This document shows, piece by piece, positions 12,448 through 25,458 of a DNA stretch of 64,000 bases. Below the pieces are notes generated by a model. It did no database searches and was not told where the DNA came from. It saw only the letters and a list, made by a program, of their open reading frames with translations. The DNA lies in contig JAGTJL010000010.1 in the NCBI GenBank assembly GCA_020746875.1, positions 744,001 to 808,000 on the forward strand. The letters run 5' to 3'. The first letter of the stretch is position 1. Every line of letters begins with the position of its first letter. The translations under genes were made by a program, and so were the position numbers. The stretch is from Rhexocercosporidium sp. MPI-PUGE-AT-0058 (lineage: Eukaryota > Ascomycota > Leotiomycetes > Helotiales).

Positions 12448-15186
12448 TATTGAGGTTTGTATGGTGAGTCTCAGCTGGGCAGATTTGTCGATGAAGTCGC
12501 GATTTACTTTTGGAGGGGAGCTAAGATCATATGGTCCTGAAGCGATATCGACCAATGAGAAGCTCGGCTGAACGAGGCTCGATCACAAGGCTGTGGCAGA
12601 AACCATCTCCAATTTTTTGGTGTCTATGATGCATACGCTCTGTATCCAAGATCCAATATAACACTTCCACGCTTTCATGACCGCCTCCAGACTCTCTAGA
12701 AAAGTCTTTATCTAGCACTGCCTTCCTCACATTCTCGGTACGCGCCATTTCCGTTGTTTTGGTGCAAACAGGAGCACACCATTTTTGCTTCTTTCCTAGA
12801 GTGAAACAGAGCCCTTTTGGTTACTCTTTTGACAGGGCAATTCTAGCTGCCAACGAGCAGGAAGTACTCTTGGCGTCTTCCTATGTATTTTTGCTTCGGG
12901 TTTTACTTGTATTGTGTTGCCTATTTTTTCTTTTATACCTCTCCGTGGAGAGATCCTTTCGAGCAAGAGTTCTCAGGCGTTATAATATCTGGCATTGAAT
13001 GATTCCGAGCACACTGCAACAGCTCTCAGGGAAAGTTTACGAAGCTGACAATTGCAGTCACGCTTCTGGTGGCTATTATTCATCCTGTCTATCAGTTATG
13101 TTTTGCTTGCTCAAAGTCTGGGAGCTGTTTTGCAGATATCTGCTCAATCTAAATGCAAACTACAAAGTGTGCTGTGCGCGGCTTTTGCCCTGCTGTCTAC
13201 TGTCACTAGTTGATCAAGTCAAGAAAGGATTCCGAGTCGAAGTGGACCAAAGTAAGATCTAGTTGGTCTCCATCAGCGTAAGTTGAGCTCGTGTCGCGTG
13301 GATGAACAATCATCCTTTAAGTGTTATCAAATGTTGGCATTCTCTGGGAATGGAAGTAAAAACAATGCTCCAATTATGTTTGGTTTGTGTGTTGCGACCC
13401 AATTCTAGTGTTTGAATCTCTCGGGCTTGGCTTTGTTGGTGTTCGCGTAAAATCATCACATTTGGATACTTGTTACCCCGCCTCCTCAAATCAAGACTCA
13501 GACCCAGCAAAATTTACAAAGTCTAGGCGAGTCTAGTAGAGGTCAAAAACAGTGGGACTGCAAGGATTTCAAATTGTTATCATTGACCGCTAGTCTTGAA
13601 TTCTTCATCTCAAAGTCGTTACCAGAGAAAGTGCCGCATCTTGTGCTGTTCGTCAGGAGAATATTGAAGTGCCATCCCACCCCTTCCAAAATTTGGTCAG
13701 CTAGCAACTTTCTCGAATAACGGCGCTTCAGGCTGTCAATGCGACTCAAGACTTTATCTGATCGCTGGACCCTGCCAGTGGCAATGACCGTCCAATCAGG
13801 TCATGATGAAAATTCCGGGTAATGTCATTCTTCAACGCGAACACAGCGGTAAAAGCTTCCATCCACGCCGATGCTCGTGAAGTCCGAGTTACGCAAGATG
13901 AGCAGTCACGATCTCCTGGGGTCAAGCTTCTGAATGGCTCGAGCGGGAATGTCGGTGGCTTCGGTCCGTCAACATCTGCAGGGGCGCATGGTTAAGCGAA
14001 GAACACTGGACGAATCATCAACAACGTGTTGCCGCCCGTCCTGCATGCAGAAAACAGCAACGAACATCTCGAGCTCACTGCATTGGTCCATAGCTTCAAG
14101 GTCATCACAGCGCTCCTGGCTGCGCTTGAGCTCTGATTCGTTATGTTGCATATGCGGCAATACTCTCTAGTCCTCTTCCACACTGGCCAAGGCGATCAAC
14201 TATCCACTCACTTCTACCGTAGTGTCTACCATTGCCTACGGGTTCCTTTTTGAAATTACTTGAAAACTCCATTTTCAAACCCAGCTTGCATTCCTTTTCA
14301 AAGATAGATTTGCTGAACACATGTCTTTCTGCTACCGAAGTCAAAGACACTCTTCTGCTCTCCTCAACCCAACAGACGCCCCGTTCTTCTGGACATATTC
14401 ACGCACATCCTGGAAATCCGCACATCCTGTGACTTGCATGCGCGATAACGGCAGCTACATTACTAGCGCTTCGATAAGACAGGCATTTGCAGTTGGGGTC
14501 CGGACCAATATAGACTCGTCCTGAACCGCCGACCCTCTACTTCTAGAGTCTATCGACATTCTGCTGGTTCTCAAAAACGCCCAGTTCAATCTAACTGGCT
14601 CTTTCGGATCTTCATAGACTTGGACAGGCATATCCCTATCGATCAAAGCAATAGACCCAGCGGTTGGGGTGACGGCCTGGCCTCCACCTGCAGGAACTTG
14701 GTCCGAAGGTTGTGGCACTCGAAGCCGGCCGCAATCCCCCACACCTCATCGACTACTGCATACATATTCAACCATCGCCTCTTTATCCGTGTGCGACCCC
14801 TCTCTGGACCTGTGCGTGTTGTCTCTCCGTATTTATTTCTTGTGCCCTCACTTGTCGTCAATTACTCGCTCTCTATCACGTTGTATTAATTGGGGAGTCT
14901 GGTATTCCTCTGGTCGTTGCACTTTGAACATTTGATTGGATATCTCGACCGCATCTGCAAATTTCTATACCACGAACAGGCCACTGGAAATTCAATGGGA
15001 CCAACTGTTTGAACTCTCGAACTTCGATCTGTCTGATTGTGTTAAGAGGTGGGAAAGCTTAAGGTTACATTGAATGCTACAGTAAGCTGACAACGTTCGT
15101 CAGGCTACCGGCACTTATCTCTCGCCCTGGACCCCAAAAACTCTCTGAGATAGAATATCTGGGTACAGAAAGCAACAATTGCGATA
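12448..15186. other. Intergenic, 2.7 kb, no supported gene
   Basis: The stretch lies between the RRP43 start (-) and the ferric reductase start (+), so it carries two divergent promoters. Short open frames occur on both strands but none has domain similarity, good splice signals or balanced composition. Confidence 0.5.
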
Positions 15187-17952
15187 ATGTTTTCGTCTAG
15201 AGATATGTCTGCGGTGAGGGCTGGTTCCCGGACACTCGCAGGGCTCGCAAAACGAATAAACATACCCCTCACACCCACGAGCCCACCCGGTTTAATCGAA
15301 GCAAACACTGTAGATCCTTGGAAAGAGTCTGGGAAGTACGCCTTGGGATGGACCTACTTTTGCGTTGTTCTGGTCGTGCTCGTCGGCATCACAAGATCCT
15401 ATCATCTTTGGACCGACAAGATCAGGCAAGCGATGCACAAGCATGAGGTTCAACAACATATGGTGACATACGCTCCCGACTCGGATTATGCGATGGGAAA
15501 CATTGAGACTGGAGGAACTGCACAGCAACTCTTTCCTCGGGAGACCGACGAGAAGTCTTTCATTCTTACGAGAGGACAGTCACATTGGTCGTCTTTTGGA
15601 GTCGTCAATGACACTCTAGCTTTATTCAGATGGATCTTCTACCGACCGGTAGCTGAAATTAAGTGGAGGAAGAAGACAATTCTCAGCTTTCCATCCTTGG
15701 CTGTCATTGGTATTCTGGTTATTGCGACAGCATTTGTGAGCTTATACTGCTTCTTACCACAGCCGCTTTACTGGCAAAGCATTCAATATGGAGCTCCACC
15801 TCTTGCAGTCCGAGCCGGCATGATCGCTATCGCCATGACACCATGGATCGTTGCCACAAGTATGAAGGCGAATTTGATCTCCATGATCACGGGAATTGGC
15901 CACGAACGACTCGGCGTCTTCCACAGATGGGGCGGATACTTGTGCCTATTTCTGTCTCTGGTCCACGCCATTCCATTTTACGTTCAGCCAGTCTGGGATG
16001 ACGGTGGAATGGATGTCTACTCGAAACTCTTCCCGTCCGGCAGCGGAATCATCTACGGCACTGGAATCGCATGCCTGGTACCTCTCGGATGGCTTTGCAT
16101 TGCTTCGCTACCATTTTTGAGATCGCTTGCATACGAACTCTTCGTTATGCTGCACATCCCGGTTGCGGTCGCTTATGTTGGCCTCCTTTTCTGGCACTGC
16201 AAGAACTATCTCACTTCATGGGATTACTTGTACGCCACTGTTGCTATCTGGGTTCTGTCATACTTCGTACGAGTATTCAATCTGAACTGGATGAAGCCAT
16301 GGAGAAACGCCTGGTTGATCGGAGACGAAGCAGCCGTCACACTTATGGCCGAGAATGCTATCAAGGTTACGATTCCCACTCAAATGACATGGAGGCCAGG
16401 ACAATATGTGTACCTCAGAATGCCTGGGATCTCGATATTTGAGAATCATCCGTTCACAATTTCATCGCTCTGCAGCGAGGATTTTCCTTCAGAATACGGT
16501 GATCTGTACCGAGATTGCACGCTTGTGTTCCGACCGTTTGGGGGGTTCACTAGAAGGGTGCTCGAAACTGCCATTGAGAAAGGTCCCTTCAAGACCTACC
16601 GTGCTTATCTTGAAGGCCCATATGGTGGCATGCAACGAGAACTGGCTGCATTTGACACAGTCATCTTGTTTGCTGGAGGGAGTGGTATCACAGCTATTGT
16701 CTCGCAACTTCTGAACCTCATCAAGAGGATGAGAGACGGAAAGGCCGTGACCAAGAAGATCGAGGTAGTCTGGGCTCTGAAGAGATTAGAAGCCATGGAC
16801 TGGTTCAGAGAAGAGCTCCGGATTTGCAGAGAATACGCTCCCCCGGACACTGTCACCTGCCAATTCTATGTTACAGCTGCCAAGAGGCAGTCAAGAATAG
16901 GGATGAGCGAAAGGGCACCAAGGCCCATCAGTACGATCTTCCACGACAAGCTAGATGGCTTCGTCGCTGGTATTGCATCGAAGAGAAACTCACAGTTCAT
17001 TCGAGACGAAGCTCAAGGAGATGAGGAGCGCGAGAGAGAGCTCAGACAGGAAGATGAAGATGCGATCACTTCTCTCCCACAACCAAAGCACTTACAACAC
17101 AAAGTGTTTCCACCTCAACCCACAACATTCTTCCCTCCTCCGCCAAAGAAGGCACTCCGGGAGAATGCTCTCAAGAAGCTCGAAGGAAAGGAGAAGAGGA
17201 ATTCCATGATCTCCTCACCAGGCTCGGAAGTGGACAGCCACGAAGCAACCCGCAAATTCCTCTCCCCCTCCCCTCGTCCTGGGGATTTCCATTTTCCAGC
17301 ACCATCTCCACGTCACGATGCTCCACACTTCCAGTTTGCGCCTCCGTCTCCAAATAGACTCAGCAACAGCACATACAACCCACAAAACTACCCACCACCA
17401 CCACCTGGACCGCCTCCCAATGCCTACAGGCCAGCCTCTTACATGTCATCAGACTCCCGACCGGCCTCCTACCTACCATCAGAACCTTTTCCACCACCAC
17501 AATCTGCATTCGCACCTCCCCCAACGAATCCTGCACCACCCTCCTTAGCACCACCAACACACCCTGAGCCAGCACACACGCGTCAAAAGTCCGCGGAGCT
17601 TCAAATTCAAATACCCACCAAGACCGCCTCCTCAACTTTCGACTTCGGCTTCCCTACCACGCCAACAGAGTTCCAGAAGAATCTGATGCGCTTCGCCTTC
17701 GTAGGAGCCAAGAAGAAGGAAGGTTGGTCGACGGAATACGGTCGTCCGGATCTTGGGTATATGCTGAAGGAGATGGCGACTGGAGGTGCGGATGGCAAGG
17801 GCATCTTTGGGAGAAGGACATGTGTGTTTGTGTGTGGACCGCCTAGTATGCGTGTCGATGTTGCGAATACGGTTGCGAGGCTGCAGGCGGATATCTGGGG
17901 TGATGATAGTAAGGACGAGATTTTCTTGCATACGGAGAATTATGCTATTTGA
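15187..17952 (+). CDS. Ferric reductase / NADPH oxidase-like flavocytochrome
   Basis: Intronless frame of 921 residues. Membrane ferric reductases pass electrons from NADPH through FAD and two hemes to extracellular Fe(III), supplying Fe(II) for uptake. A helix at about residues 50-75 precedes the ferric reductase membrane domain, whose four heme histidines fit the bis-heme spacing: H246 (HRWGG) and H260, then H323 (LHIP) and H337 (WHC). The FAD motif HPFTISS begins at 421, followed by GPYGG near 477, the NADPH motif AGGSGIT near 496 and CGPPSM near 882. Odd: about 250 residues (roughly 573-820) of charged and then proline-rich low-complexity sequence separate the two halves of the NADPH domain. 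The start is the first ATG; another lies at codon 7. FRE-type reductase is more likely than NOX because of the long N-terminal part and the insertion. Confidence 0.88.
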   Translation: MFSSRDMSAVRAGSRTLAGLAKRINIPLTPTSPPGLIEANTVDPWKESGKYALGWTYFCVVLVVLVGITRSYHLWTDKIRQAMHKHEVQQHMVTYAPDSDYAMGNIETGGTAQQLFPRETDEKSFILTRGQSHWSSFGVVNDTLALFRWIFYRPVAEIKWRKKTILSFPSLAVIGILVIATAFVSLYCFLPQPLYWQSIQYGAPPLAVRAGMIAIAMTPWIVATSMKANLISMITGIGHERLGVFHRWGGYLCLFLSLVHAIPFYVQPVWDDGGMDVYSKLFPSGSGIIYGTGIACLVPLGWLCIASLPFLRSLAYELFVMLHIPVAVAYVGLLFWHCKNYLTSWDYLYATVAIWVLSYFVRVFNLNWMKPWRNAWLIGDEAAVTLMAENAIKVTIPTQMTWRPGQYVYLRMPGISIFENHPFTISSLCSEDFPSEYGDLYRDCTLVFRPFGGFTRRVLETAIEKGPFKTYRAYLEGPYGGMQRELAAFDTVILFAGGSGITAIVSQLLNLIKRMRDGKAVTKKIEVVWALKRLEAMDWFREELRICREYAPPDTVTCQFYVTAAKRQSRIGMSERAPRPISTIFHDKLDGFVAGIASKRNSQFIRDEAQGDEERERELRQEDEDAITSLPQPKHLQHKVFPPQPTTFFPPPPKKALRENALKKLEGKEKRNSMISSPGSEVDSHEATRKFLSPSPRPGDFHFPAPSPRHDAPHFQFAPPSPNRLSNSTYNPQNYPPPPPGPPPNAYRPASYMSSDSRPASYLPSEPFPPPQSAFAPPPTNPAPPSLAPPTHPEPAHTRQKSAELQIQIPTKTASSTFDFGFPTTPTEFQKNLMRFAFVGAKKKEGWSTEYGRPDLGYMLKEMATGGADGKGIFGRRTCVFVCGPPSMRVDVANTVARLQADIWGDDSKDEIFLHTENYAI

Positions 17953-18803
17953 GCGGCATGGAGGAAAGGGTGGATATTTTTTGGATGGGAGTTCAAGGTA
18001 TGGCCGGTTGGCTATATGGACGGATGGTATACCTATATTTGTAATCTATGGAATGTGAATGAGGATAGGAGATGAATGAGACTTCTTTATCCAGCATCGA
18101 AGTGTCTATCGGTGTGTTAATCTTGTAGCAAATGACCATCAACCTAGAGGATGATGATCCTACCTGGTCGAAACATGATGAAGAGAAAGCCCGTGCCCGT
18201 GGCTATGATAATGACCATCACCAGTGGATATCGTCTGGGAAAGAAGTTTGGCAAATGCTACTGCACAGGTTCAGATTGATGACTGAGCTCAAAACAATGA
18301 ATGATATTGAATTTGTGCACCATAAAAGCGGATTAGAGACAAGTGGTAGGAGAGCCAAGGTATGTGGTGCGTTTTAATTCAATATCATATCAACATAAGG
18401 ATAGCTCTTACTACATGTTTCTCTCCGCTGATCCAAACTCAAACCTTGTTATTGAAGAACCTAATTCTTCGTAACAACTTTTGTTCTGAAATGTATCGTC
18501 CACTTCGAACTACTCTTTCAGATCTGTGATTCTAGAGTAGTAGATACGGGACGCTTGATTGGTCTGCCGTCCAACATCGAGATACCTAATGAAAGGTATC
18601 TCTCACACACAACTCTCTGTTAGAAGGCAGAATTGTGAAGGTGGTTGGACGGATAAAGGTCCAGAATTTTTCGAGCGAAATATTTTGAAGTTGTCAGCGC
18701 TTCTGATCTAGACCAAACTCGGACTAGACCGAGGCTAATCACATCAATTTCGTTTGGTTGACCCGCTTCTTATATATTTTCTTTCTTCGTCTCTCTTCCC
18801 ACA
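17953..18803. other. Intergenic between ferric reductase and MRS6
   Basis: This 850-bp region contains the ferric reductase 3' end and the MRS6 promoter. A short open frame at 18132-18377 (+) shows no recognisable feature. Confidence 0.5.
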
Positions 18804-20585
18804 ATGGAATCTCTCAGCGAAACCAAATGGGATGTTGTGATATCCGGTACGGGATTGCAGCATTCTCTTCTTGCCTTGTGAGCTTCTGACTCTGGCTTGG
18901 AACCCATGGATCATCTCTGACTGACCGAGCTGTTCATGAAGAGCCCTGTCCCGTTCCGATAAGAAGGTCCTTCACGTCGACCAGAACGAATATTATGGAG
19001 GCGCCGAAGCTGCATTTAGCCTGCAGGAGGTGGATGAGTGGGTAGAGAAGGTCAACGGAGGTATGTGCTTTGCCCTCATAACCTTGCATTCGAAGCTAAC
19101 AAACACAGATTCATCCAAACCCTTTCGAAATGCCTCCCTGTGGAAAGCAGGTGCTGAGCATTCGATTGAAGCAAGCAAGTTGTCGTTCTCACGAGCTTAT
19201 ACCCTCACCCTATCGCCTCAAATAATCTACACCAAGTCGAATCTCCTCGCTCAGCTCGTATCGTCGAAAGTCTACCGCCAGTTGGAGTTTCAGGCAGTCG
19301 GAAACTGGTGGGTTCTTGATGGAGAGGGTGGAATGATATTGAAACGTCTGCCAAATGGACGAGAAGATATCTTCCGGGACAAGAGTATCGACAACCGTGC
19401 AAAGCGAAGTTTGATGAAGTTCTTGAAGTTCGTGGTCGATTACGAAAACCAACCCGAGACCTGGCACCCTCACGGTGATAGTGGGCTGTCAGGTTTTCTC
19501 TCATCGCAATTTCAGCTTCCTCTGAGTCTGCAGACCGTCATCGCAGCTCTCACTCTATCGTTGGAGCCTTCAGATGTGACTCCGGTCAAATGGGCTCTGC
19601 CTCGGATATCCCGTCACCTTTCATCGCTTGGTGTCTTCGGGCCTGGCTTCGGTGCTGTTGTGCCAAAGTGGGGTGGAGGTGCTGAGATATCACAAGTTGC
19701 TTGCCGAGCTGGAGCTGTCGGAGGAGGCGTCTATGTCCTTGGGACTGGAGTGAAGACATCTGCTGCAGAGTCTGAGGACACCGAAGCGCGTACTCGGGTG
19801 CACCTATCAAATGAGGAGGTTGTCACCACTCAACACCTAATCGAAACCTCTGGCGAGCCACTTTCAAACGCAAAGTTGGTCTCGAAAGCTATTGCCGTGG
19901 TATCATCGCCTTTAAACTCTCTATTCAAGAGCTCCGTAGAAGGTTCTCCGCTTGCTGCTGTGTCAGTCGTAGTCATTCCGCCTAAAACCGTCACGGTGGA
20001 GTCGGTACCTCAGTCCAATCCCATCTACATCATGGTACATTCGAGCGAAACAGGCGAATGCCCGAATGGTCAATGTTAGTATCCCTTCTTTCCCCCTGTT
20101 GTACGCCCTATACGCATTACATGATGATTCAACTTATGAATACTTATCTACATTGTCTGAATTTTCTTGACGATAACTACCTCTGACATACTGATGATGC
20201 TCCTCATTCCTCAACTTTCTATTATGGATTTTCGTACGGAAGCAAGATGACTAACTATCATCCAGGTGTTCTCTACGCTACGACTTTGCACTCGGAACAG
20301 AGCAAGAAGCTTCTTGATAATGCTCTATCGACCTTCCTTCAGTCGAACCAGGATCACGCTGAGCCTCTATACACTCTCTACTACGACCAAGAACAAGTTC
20401 GAAAGAACACCACCTCGGAACCATCAGAGGCATCTCTTGACTTGGCGTTCAATGATGAGGTACTTGAAGAAGTAGAGGCTCAATGGAAAGCTGTCGTTGG
20501 TGACGCAGAGGGAGCAGCATTCATGCGCTTCGAGGACCGGGAAGGAATGAATGATTATGACGATGAACCTAACGAGGACTTTTGA
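18804..20585 (+). CDS. MRS6: Rab escort protein (Rab geranylgeranyltransferase component A)
   Basis: Presents newly made Rab GTPases to geranylgeranyltransferase II and delivers them to membranes, so it is required for vesicle traffic. Four exons (18804-18877, 18942-19060, 19109-20074, 20266-20585) give 492 residues; all junctions keep frame and use GT-AG. The N-terminal dinucleotide-fold signature of the GDI/REP family spans the first intron as SGTGLQHSLLALALSRSDKK, followed by VDQNEYYGG. PKWGGGAEISQVACRAGAVGGG is the second conserved block. The C-terminal exon is acidic (EDREGMNDYDDEPNEDF). The third intron is 191 bp, long for this window, with a GACTAAC branch site close to the acceptor. 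RabGDI is the main alternative, but the absence of the GDI C-terminal motifs and the insertions favour REP. Confidence 0.88.
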
Positions 20586-23161
20586 TTTCAATGAATTGGT
20601 GTTTGGAGTTGACTCGGGCTCGGGGGGAATCAACGAATCATGCAAATTGTCTGCAAAGTGCTCTTGATCGATAATGATAATCCTTCTGCGTGCTCTGCCT
20701 TCCACCCTACCTACTTACTTTGACATTGCTGCTTTGCCATTTGATTTTACTCGGATCTTTGATTCCCTGTCCTATCTTGTAATTCGCCCCCTCCTCCAAC
20801 GTACTCTCATATAAGTAGTACTCTGATAGTTATTGTTCGCTCCTCTATGCATTGGTGTTGCGACGTTCGTGCTTTGCCCCAGTCTCGTACTCACCCCGGG
20901 GATGGTGTCTTGAGGCATGCTTTTGCCTTACTTCATTGACAGACTGCCTTGTCTTCCTTGGCAGACTTTTTTGTACATACGGGTTCTATATAAGCAGCCT
21001 AGAGGTCGCTTCTAGATGTATGCATCTTTCTGGGCCTTTGCCGTCAACTTCATAGCTCTCAGCAAACTTCGTGATAGGAGCCTACATCTTTCATGCAGGG
21101 AGAAGGAGTCTAATCCAGCACAAGGAAGTTCTAGAACCCACCGACCTACCCTCCCTCTGTATTTGCTTCCCCATCGTAGACACAAATCGAATAGAGCCAA
21201 CCCAGCAGCAACTCGGCAATTCGGAATTCTTCCCTCCCTAAGACATTACATTAAATAAGTGACTCTGGAACGAACAAACCAGTAGTCATAGCCGAGTAGT
21301 CTCAGCTCAACCAACCTCCCCCATACAATCATTTAAGATACCTTTACTAACGAAGAAACTCACTGATAGAAAACAAGAAACCCCAAAACAAACCGACCAC
21401 CGTCACTATCACCATACACACCCTCTCCTGTCAAAAGACGTCCCCACTCTCAGCGCATGGCAACATTTCCGGTCGCTCTTCTCGTTCTAGTTGAGCGATG
21501 CAGCCTCCCGACCATCGCGAAACGGCATATCGAGCAGAGCATTCGCGATCTATTTCCGTCGTATGTTGCTCGTCGCTCGAGATGGAGACATTTAGAAAGC
21601 CCGCCTATGTCTGCCTACTGCTCTCTTCTTCTCTTCTTCTGATCAAGAGACTTGCTGGAGGAGACATATAAAAGAGAATCAAAATGTGAGTATACCCTCT
21701 CTTACCTGTTATGTGAAGCTCGGCTGTAACTGCGTACTTTTTTTCTTTCTTTTCCTTTTTAGGATTTATTTGCTTATTTTCTAGCAGCTGATTTCTTTCG
21801 AGGATGGCAGTTTGTCTCTTTGTTATTGTGTTGCGTTACTCAATACCATTTCTGTTTAAGAATAAAAACGCACTCCGATGCACAGAACTGCAAATCCATA
21901 CCGCCACATACTTTCACTAGTAAGATCTAGCGAAACCGCTGCCTTGTCCAACCATGGTCTTGGTTCTGTGTAAAGTTCACTCATCATTTGGTCTAGTTTC
22001 TCTCGACTCTCCTACTTATTAGTGTCTTCATAGATTTGGGTACTGGGCCTCATTTTTCCCCTACAATTTTTTTCCCCTTCGCTTAACTTAGTCCACAATC
22101 TTTCAACCTAGAGAGGGAACTTCGAACCTCATAATATTCTCAATTCATACAGAGAAGTGCTAGCCTCCCTTAACCGCAGTAGGAATGCATATAGGAGCTT
22201 TCCTATCAATTTTCTTCGCAAATGCGCAACGAGGGTAATATCAAGAGGCTAGGTTTGGATTATAGATTCTGTGCGGATGAAAATTGATGACAGCTCTCCC
22301 GAACTTCTGGCAGGTAGCATCATTTTCTTCCGATTTTGATAGAGGGAATCTCTTATGGCATCTTAAATTGATAGCTTTTACAGCAGACTTGAAGAGAAGA
22401 CAGATGTGTTGTTATATTTGCTTAGCCACGGGTTGGCATGCAAGGATGGCCATGAGTCAAGCTCGACGTGGTAACCTTCCTTCTTCATTGCTTCAGTAAT
22501 ATCAATGGCTCTATGGAGACTCAAGAAGTTTATATTGGACATGTGCTTTACAGCTTCAAGTCAACATACGCGTAAGTTCCCGGTCGGCACAGGTAATACG
22601 TTCAGCGTATTGAGCTCAAGCGGAAAAGCGTTCTTGGCAATGATCACCCCGAAGCATCACTCATAGCTGTGAAGTTGATTAAGTTTCCAATTCCGGTATG
22701 GATCTGAGCTAAGCCAGTCGCAAGAGGTAATCACATCATCCATAACAGAGACCGAACACCAGCCGCGTTAAGCCAAACGAACAGCAGGTAAAATACAGCA
22801 TATCCCAACCTCATCAGCTAAGCACAAAGGAGGGAACCGCAACGCATCGCAACAGAACGCGCCGTACCACACCCTTATCCAACCAATCAACGCCACTTCG
22901 CCAAAATTCCTCTCTACTCTCTGGTTAAAGAGACCAGGCAAGTGAGTAGAGTACCTAGTTAGGCATGTTTTTGCTCCCAATGAACCGTTTATGCAGTGAT
23001 GCCTGTCTGACAAAAGAAAAATACACGGTTGACATGTGTAGTGTTTCTATCCCCCATCTCCTTTCCCCTTCCCTTTCCCCTTTCCCCTTTGCCTTTGCCC
23101 CATTTTCCCATTTATTCAATGATTCGATTTTCAATCATTATATTCGTCATTCCGATATATC
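20586..23161. other. Intergenic, 2.6 kb between convergent genes
   Basis: MRS6 and the NIMA kinase converge on this stretch, so a long gene-free space is unusual for two 3' ends. A small frame at 21457-21642 starts with ATG and is followed by GTGAGT at 21686, but no continuing exon was found. Nothing else is recognised. Confidence 0.45.
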
Positions 23162-25458
23162 TCAAAGTCGTCGCACGGGTTGGCGAGTACGCACCAAGAA
23201 AGGACTTGGCATCTCGTCTCGTTCTGGGTCCCAGACCGTGGGTTCTCCCGATCGCTCGGCCATGCGAGCTGCAAATGCACGGCCCTTGGGCTCGGGACTT
23301 CGGTTTCCGTCTGGGATCTCTGAGATCGGTCGACCACCTGCTCGGGCTTGTGCTAGCTCAACGAGAGTTCGTCCCTTGGGTGCAAGATTGCTTGCACTGG
23401 ATTTGATGGCCATGTTGTTCTTCACTGCCAGTTTGGTGAGGTCATCGCCACCAGCAACCTTCTTCGTAAGGCTCGTCTTGCGTTGTGGCGATGTAGGTGC
23501 ATTTTCGTGAGATAAGAGATTGGTCGAGGATGGGATTTTTGAAAGCCGGCGATTTGGCGAGTTGCTTCGCTCTCGGAGAGCAGCCTGGCTAGATTGTGGT
23601 CGAAGGTCTGGCGCGCTGGAGAGCGTGGGTAATGCTGGAGCCGTGTTGGCTTTTCCTACAGCGAAAATGCTGGGCTGCGAGACTTGCTTCTGAATTGGTG
23701 CAGTCCTTTGGGAAATCAGTGGTGGTCGGACACCATTGGATTTGAAAGGGTTCTTTGAAGACTTCTGTCGAGTTGGTGAGGGCATTGGTGGAAGATCATC
23801 GTCATCTGATTCATCGGAAGCAAGAAGTGTTGGCTGCCATCGAGCCTCAGCTCCTGCAGCAGCAGCAGCAGCGGCAGCAAAAATGTTGCGTCCAGTGCTG
23901 GGAGCTTTGGTTGCACCATTGCGGCGAGGCGACAACGATAATGAGGCAATAGAGATCGGTGATGGCTCGGCCATTTCCACGTCCATGGGTGTTCCGGCAA
24001 ACATGGTTTGGGCTCTCCCAAAAGGTGTTCGAGTGCTCTTCTTAAGTGGCTTGACTGGCTCTGGAGAATCCAACGACAAGTCTGTCAAATCCGTAGAATT
24101 CGGGAAATCGTCACCCCCATTCGAGCTCACAGATGATAGCGGAATATCATTCGCTCCCATCGATCCTGATCCCGAAAAGTCCTTGGCTGAGGTACGACTC
24201 TGGGTACTTGACCTTTTCTGCACCTCATGCTCTACCTTCTCCTGCACTTCATGGTCAAACTTCTTTTGAAGCCTCTCGATCTCGGCCTGAACAAGGCGAT
24301 TGATCTCCAACTGGGCTTTGACCTCCCACTCCCTACGAACTGTCGACTCGATCTCTTGGCGCATCTGTGCCTTCTCGGCCTCGACACCCCGCAGTCTATT
24401 TTCTGCATCTTGTAGCTTCCTAGCAGCTATTTCCTCCTTGTTCTTCAGAAGTCTTCCAAGCTCCACAACTTCTTTTTCCTTTCTCATGAGCTTTACGACG
24501 GGCAGGTTCAACAGAGTAGCTGTGTCGGGTCGTCGATCTGGGTTGACTCTCAAGCAGTCTTTAATGACGGCGTTGAGTTCTGGTGAGTAAACAGCAGGCA
24601 ATGGAGCGACTTTTCCCTCTTTGATCTTCTGAACAAGTTGGAAGTGTGACTTTGCGTTGAAAGGTGGCTCTCGAGAACAAAGCTCGTAGATGATGCACCC
24701 CAGGGACCAGATATCGGACTTCAGAGTATATCGTTCTGCCGCGCAAATCTCGGGAGACATGTAGAAGGGTGTGCCGACGTATGTGGAAGCAAAGTCGTGT
24801 GATGCCATGATTTTTGAGAGACCGAAGTCTCCAAGTTTGACCGAGTTATCTTCGCCGAGAAATACTGGCATTCTGTTAGTGCGATCTGCCACTGATTGGA
24901 GAATCACTTACCATTTTCTGGCTTTAAGTCACGATGCAGGATCATAACATTGCTCGCAGGCTGCTTGGGGTTCGCGGAGTTGCCCAAACCCATAACATTA
25001 CTCCCAACTTCCGGAGGGTCAACACCATAGTGACATCTGTATAGAGCCGTAACAAGTTGCGAAAACATGCTCCAGACGAACCCCTCCTCGGCCAGCTGCT
25101 TCTTGAGCTGCAAGTCCTTAATCACGCGCCCCAGATCTCCATTTCCACAGTATTCCATGTATAGATGTAAGTCCTGGGTGGACTTCAGATGTTCTCGGTG
25201 GTAGTATCCGACGATGTTGGGGTGACGAAGGGAAGAAAGGATCGCAAACTCGGCGTGAAGCTGCTCTCGTTCTTTTTGCGACATTCGTACATAGTTGATT
25301 TCCTTGCGACAGAGGACCTGGCCATCCTGCTTTCTGCGCACTTTTCTGATAACACCAAAGGATCCATGTCCTGATGTACGTTAGTTGTTGCGACACTTAG
25401 GCGCATCAGAGAACTGACCTATCTTCTCCAGTACCTCATACTTCTCGCCTTCAGACAT
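23162..25458 (-). CDS. nimA: NIMA-family serine/threonine kinase
   Basis: Mitotic kinase of the NIMA/NEK family, needed for mitotic entry in Aspergillus and related to Kin3/Fin1 of yeasts. Three exons (25458-25419, 25370-24912, 24864-23162) give 733 residues. The N-terminal kinase domain starts at residue 6 and shows the glycine loop GHGSFG, HRDLKPENVFLG, DFGLSK and GTPFYMSPE; the second intron falls exactly inside PEN|VFL. Two competing AG sites precede exon 3, and only the second (TGCCAG) keeps VFLGEDN in frame. The kinase domain is followed by a coiled coil (about residues 290-380, rich in E, K, R and Q) and a long disordered serine/proline-rich tail, the usual NIMA layout. It shares a 432-bp divergent promoter with the ankyrin-BTB gene. 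Confidence 0.9.

Noticed and set aside
12448..12555. 36-codon N-terminal extension of RRP43
   Set aside because: The frame is open, but family proteins start close to MAST; the upstream part shows no similarity.
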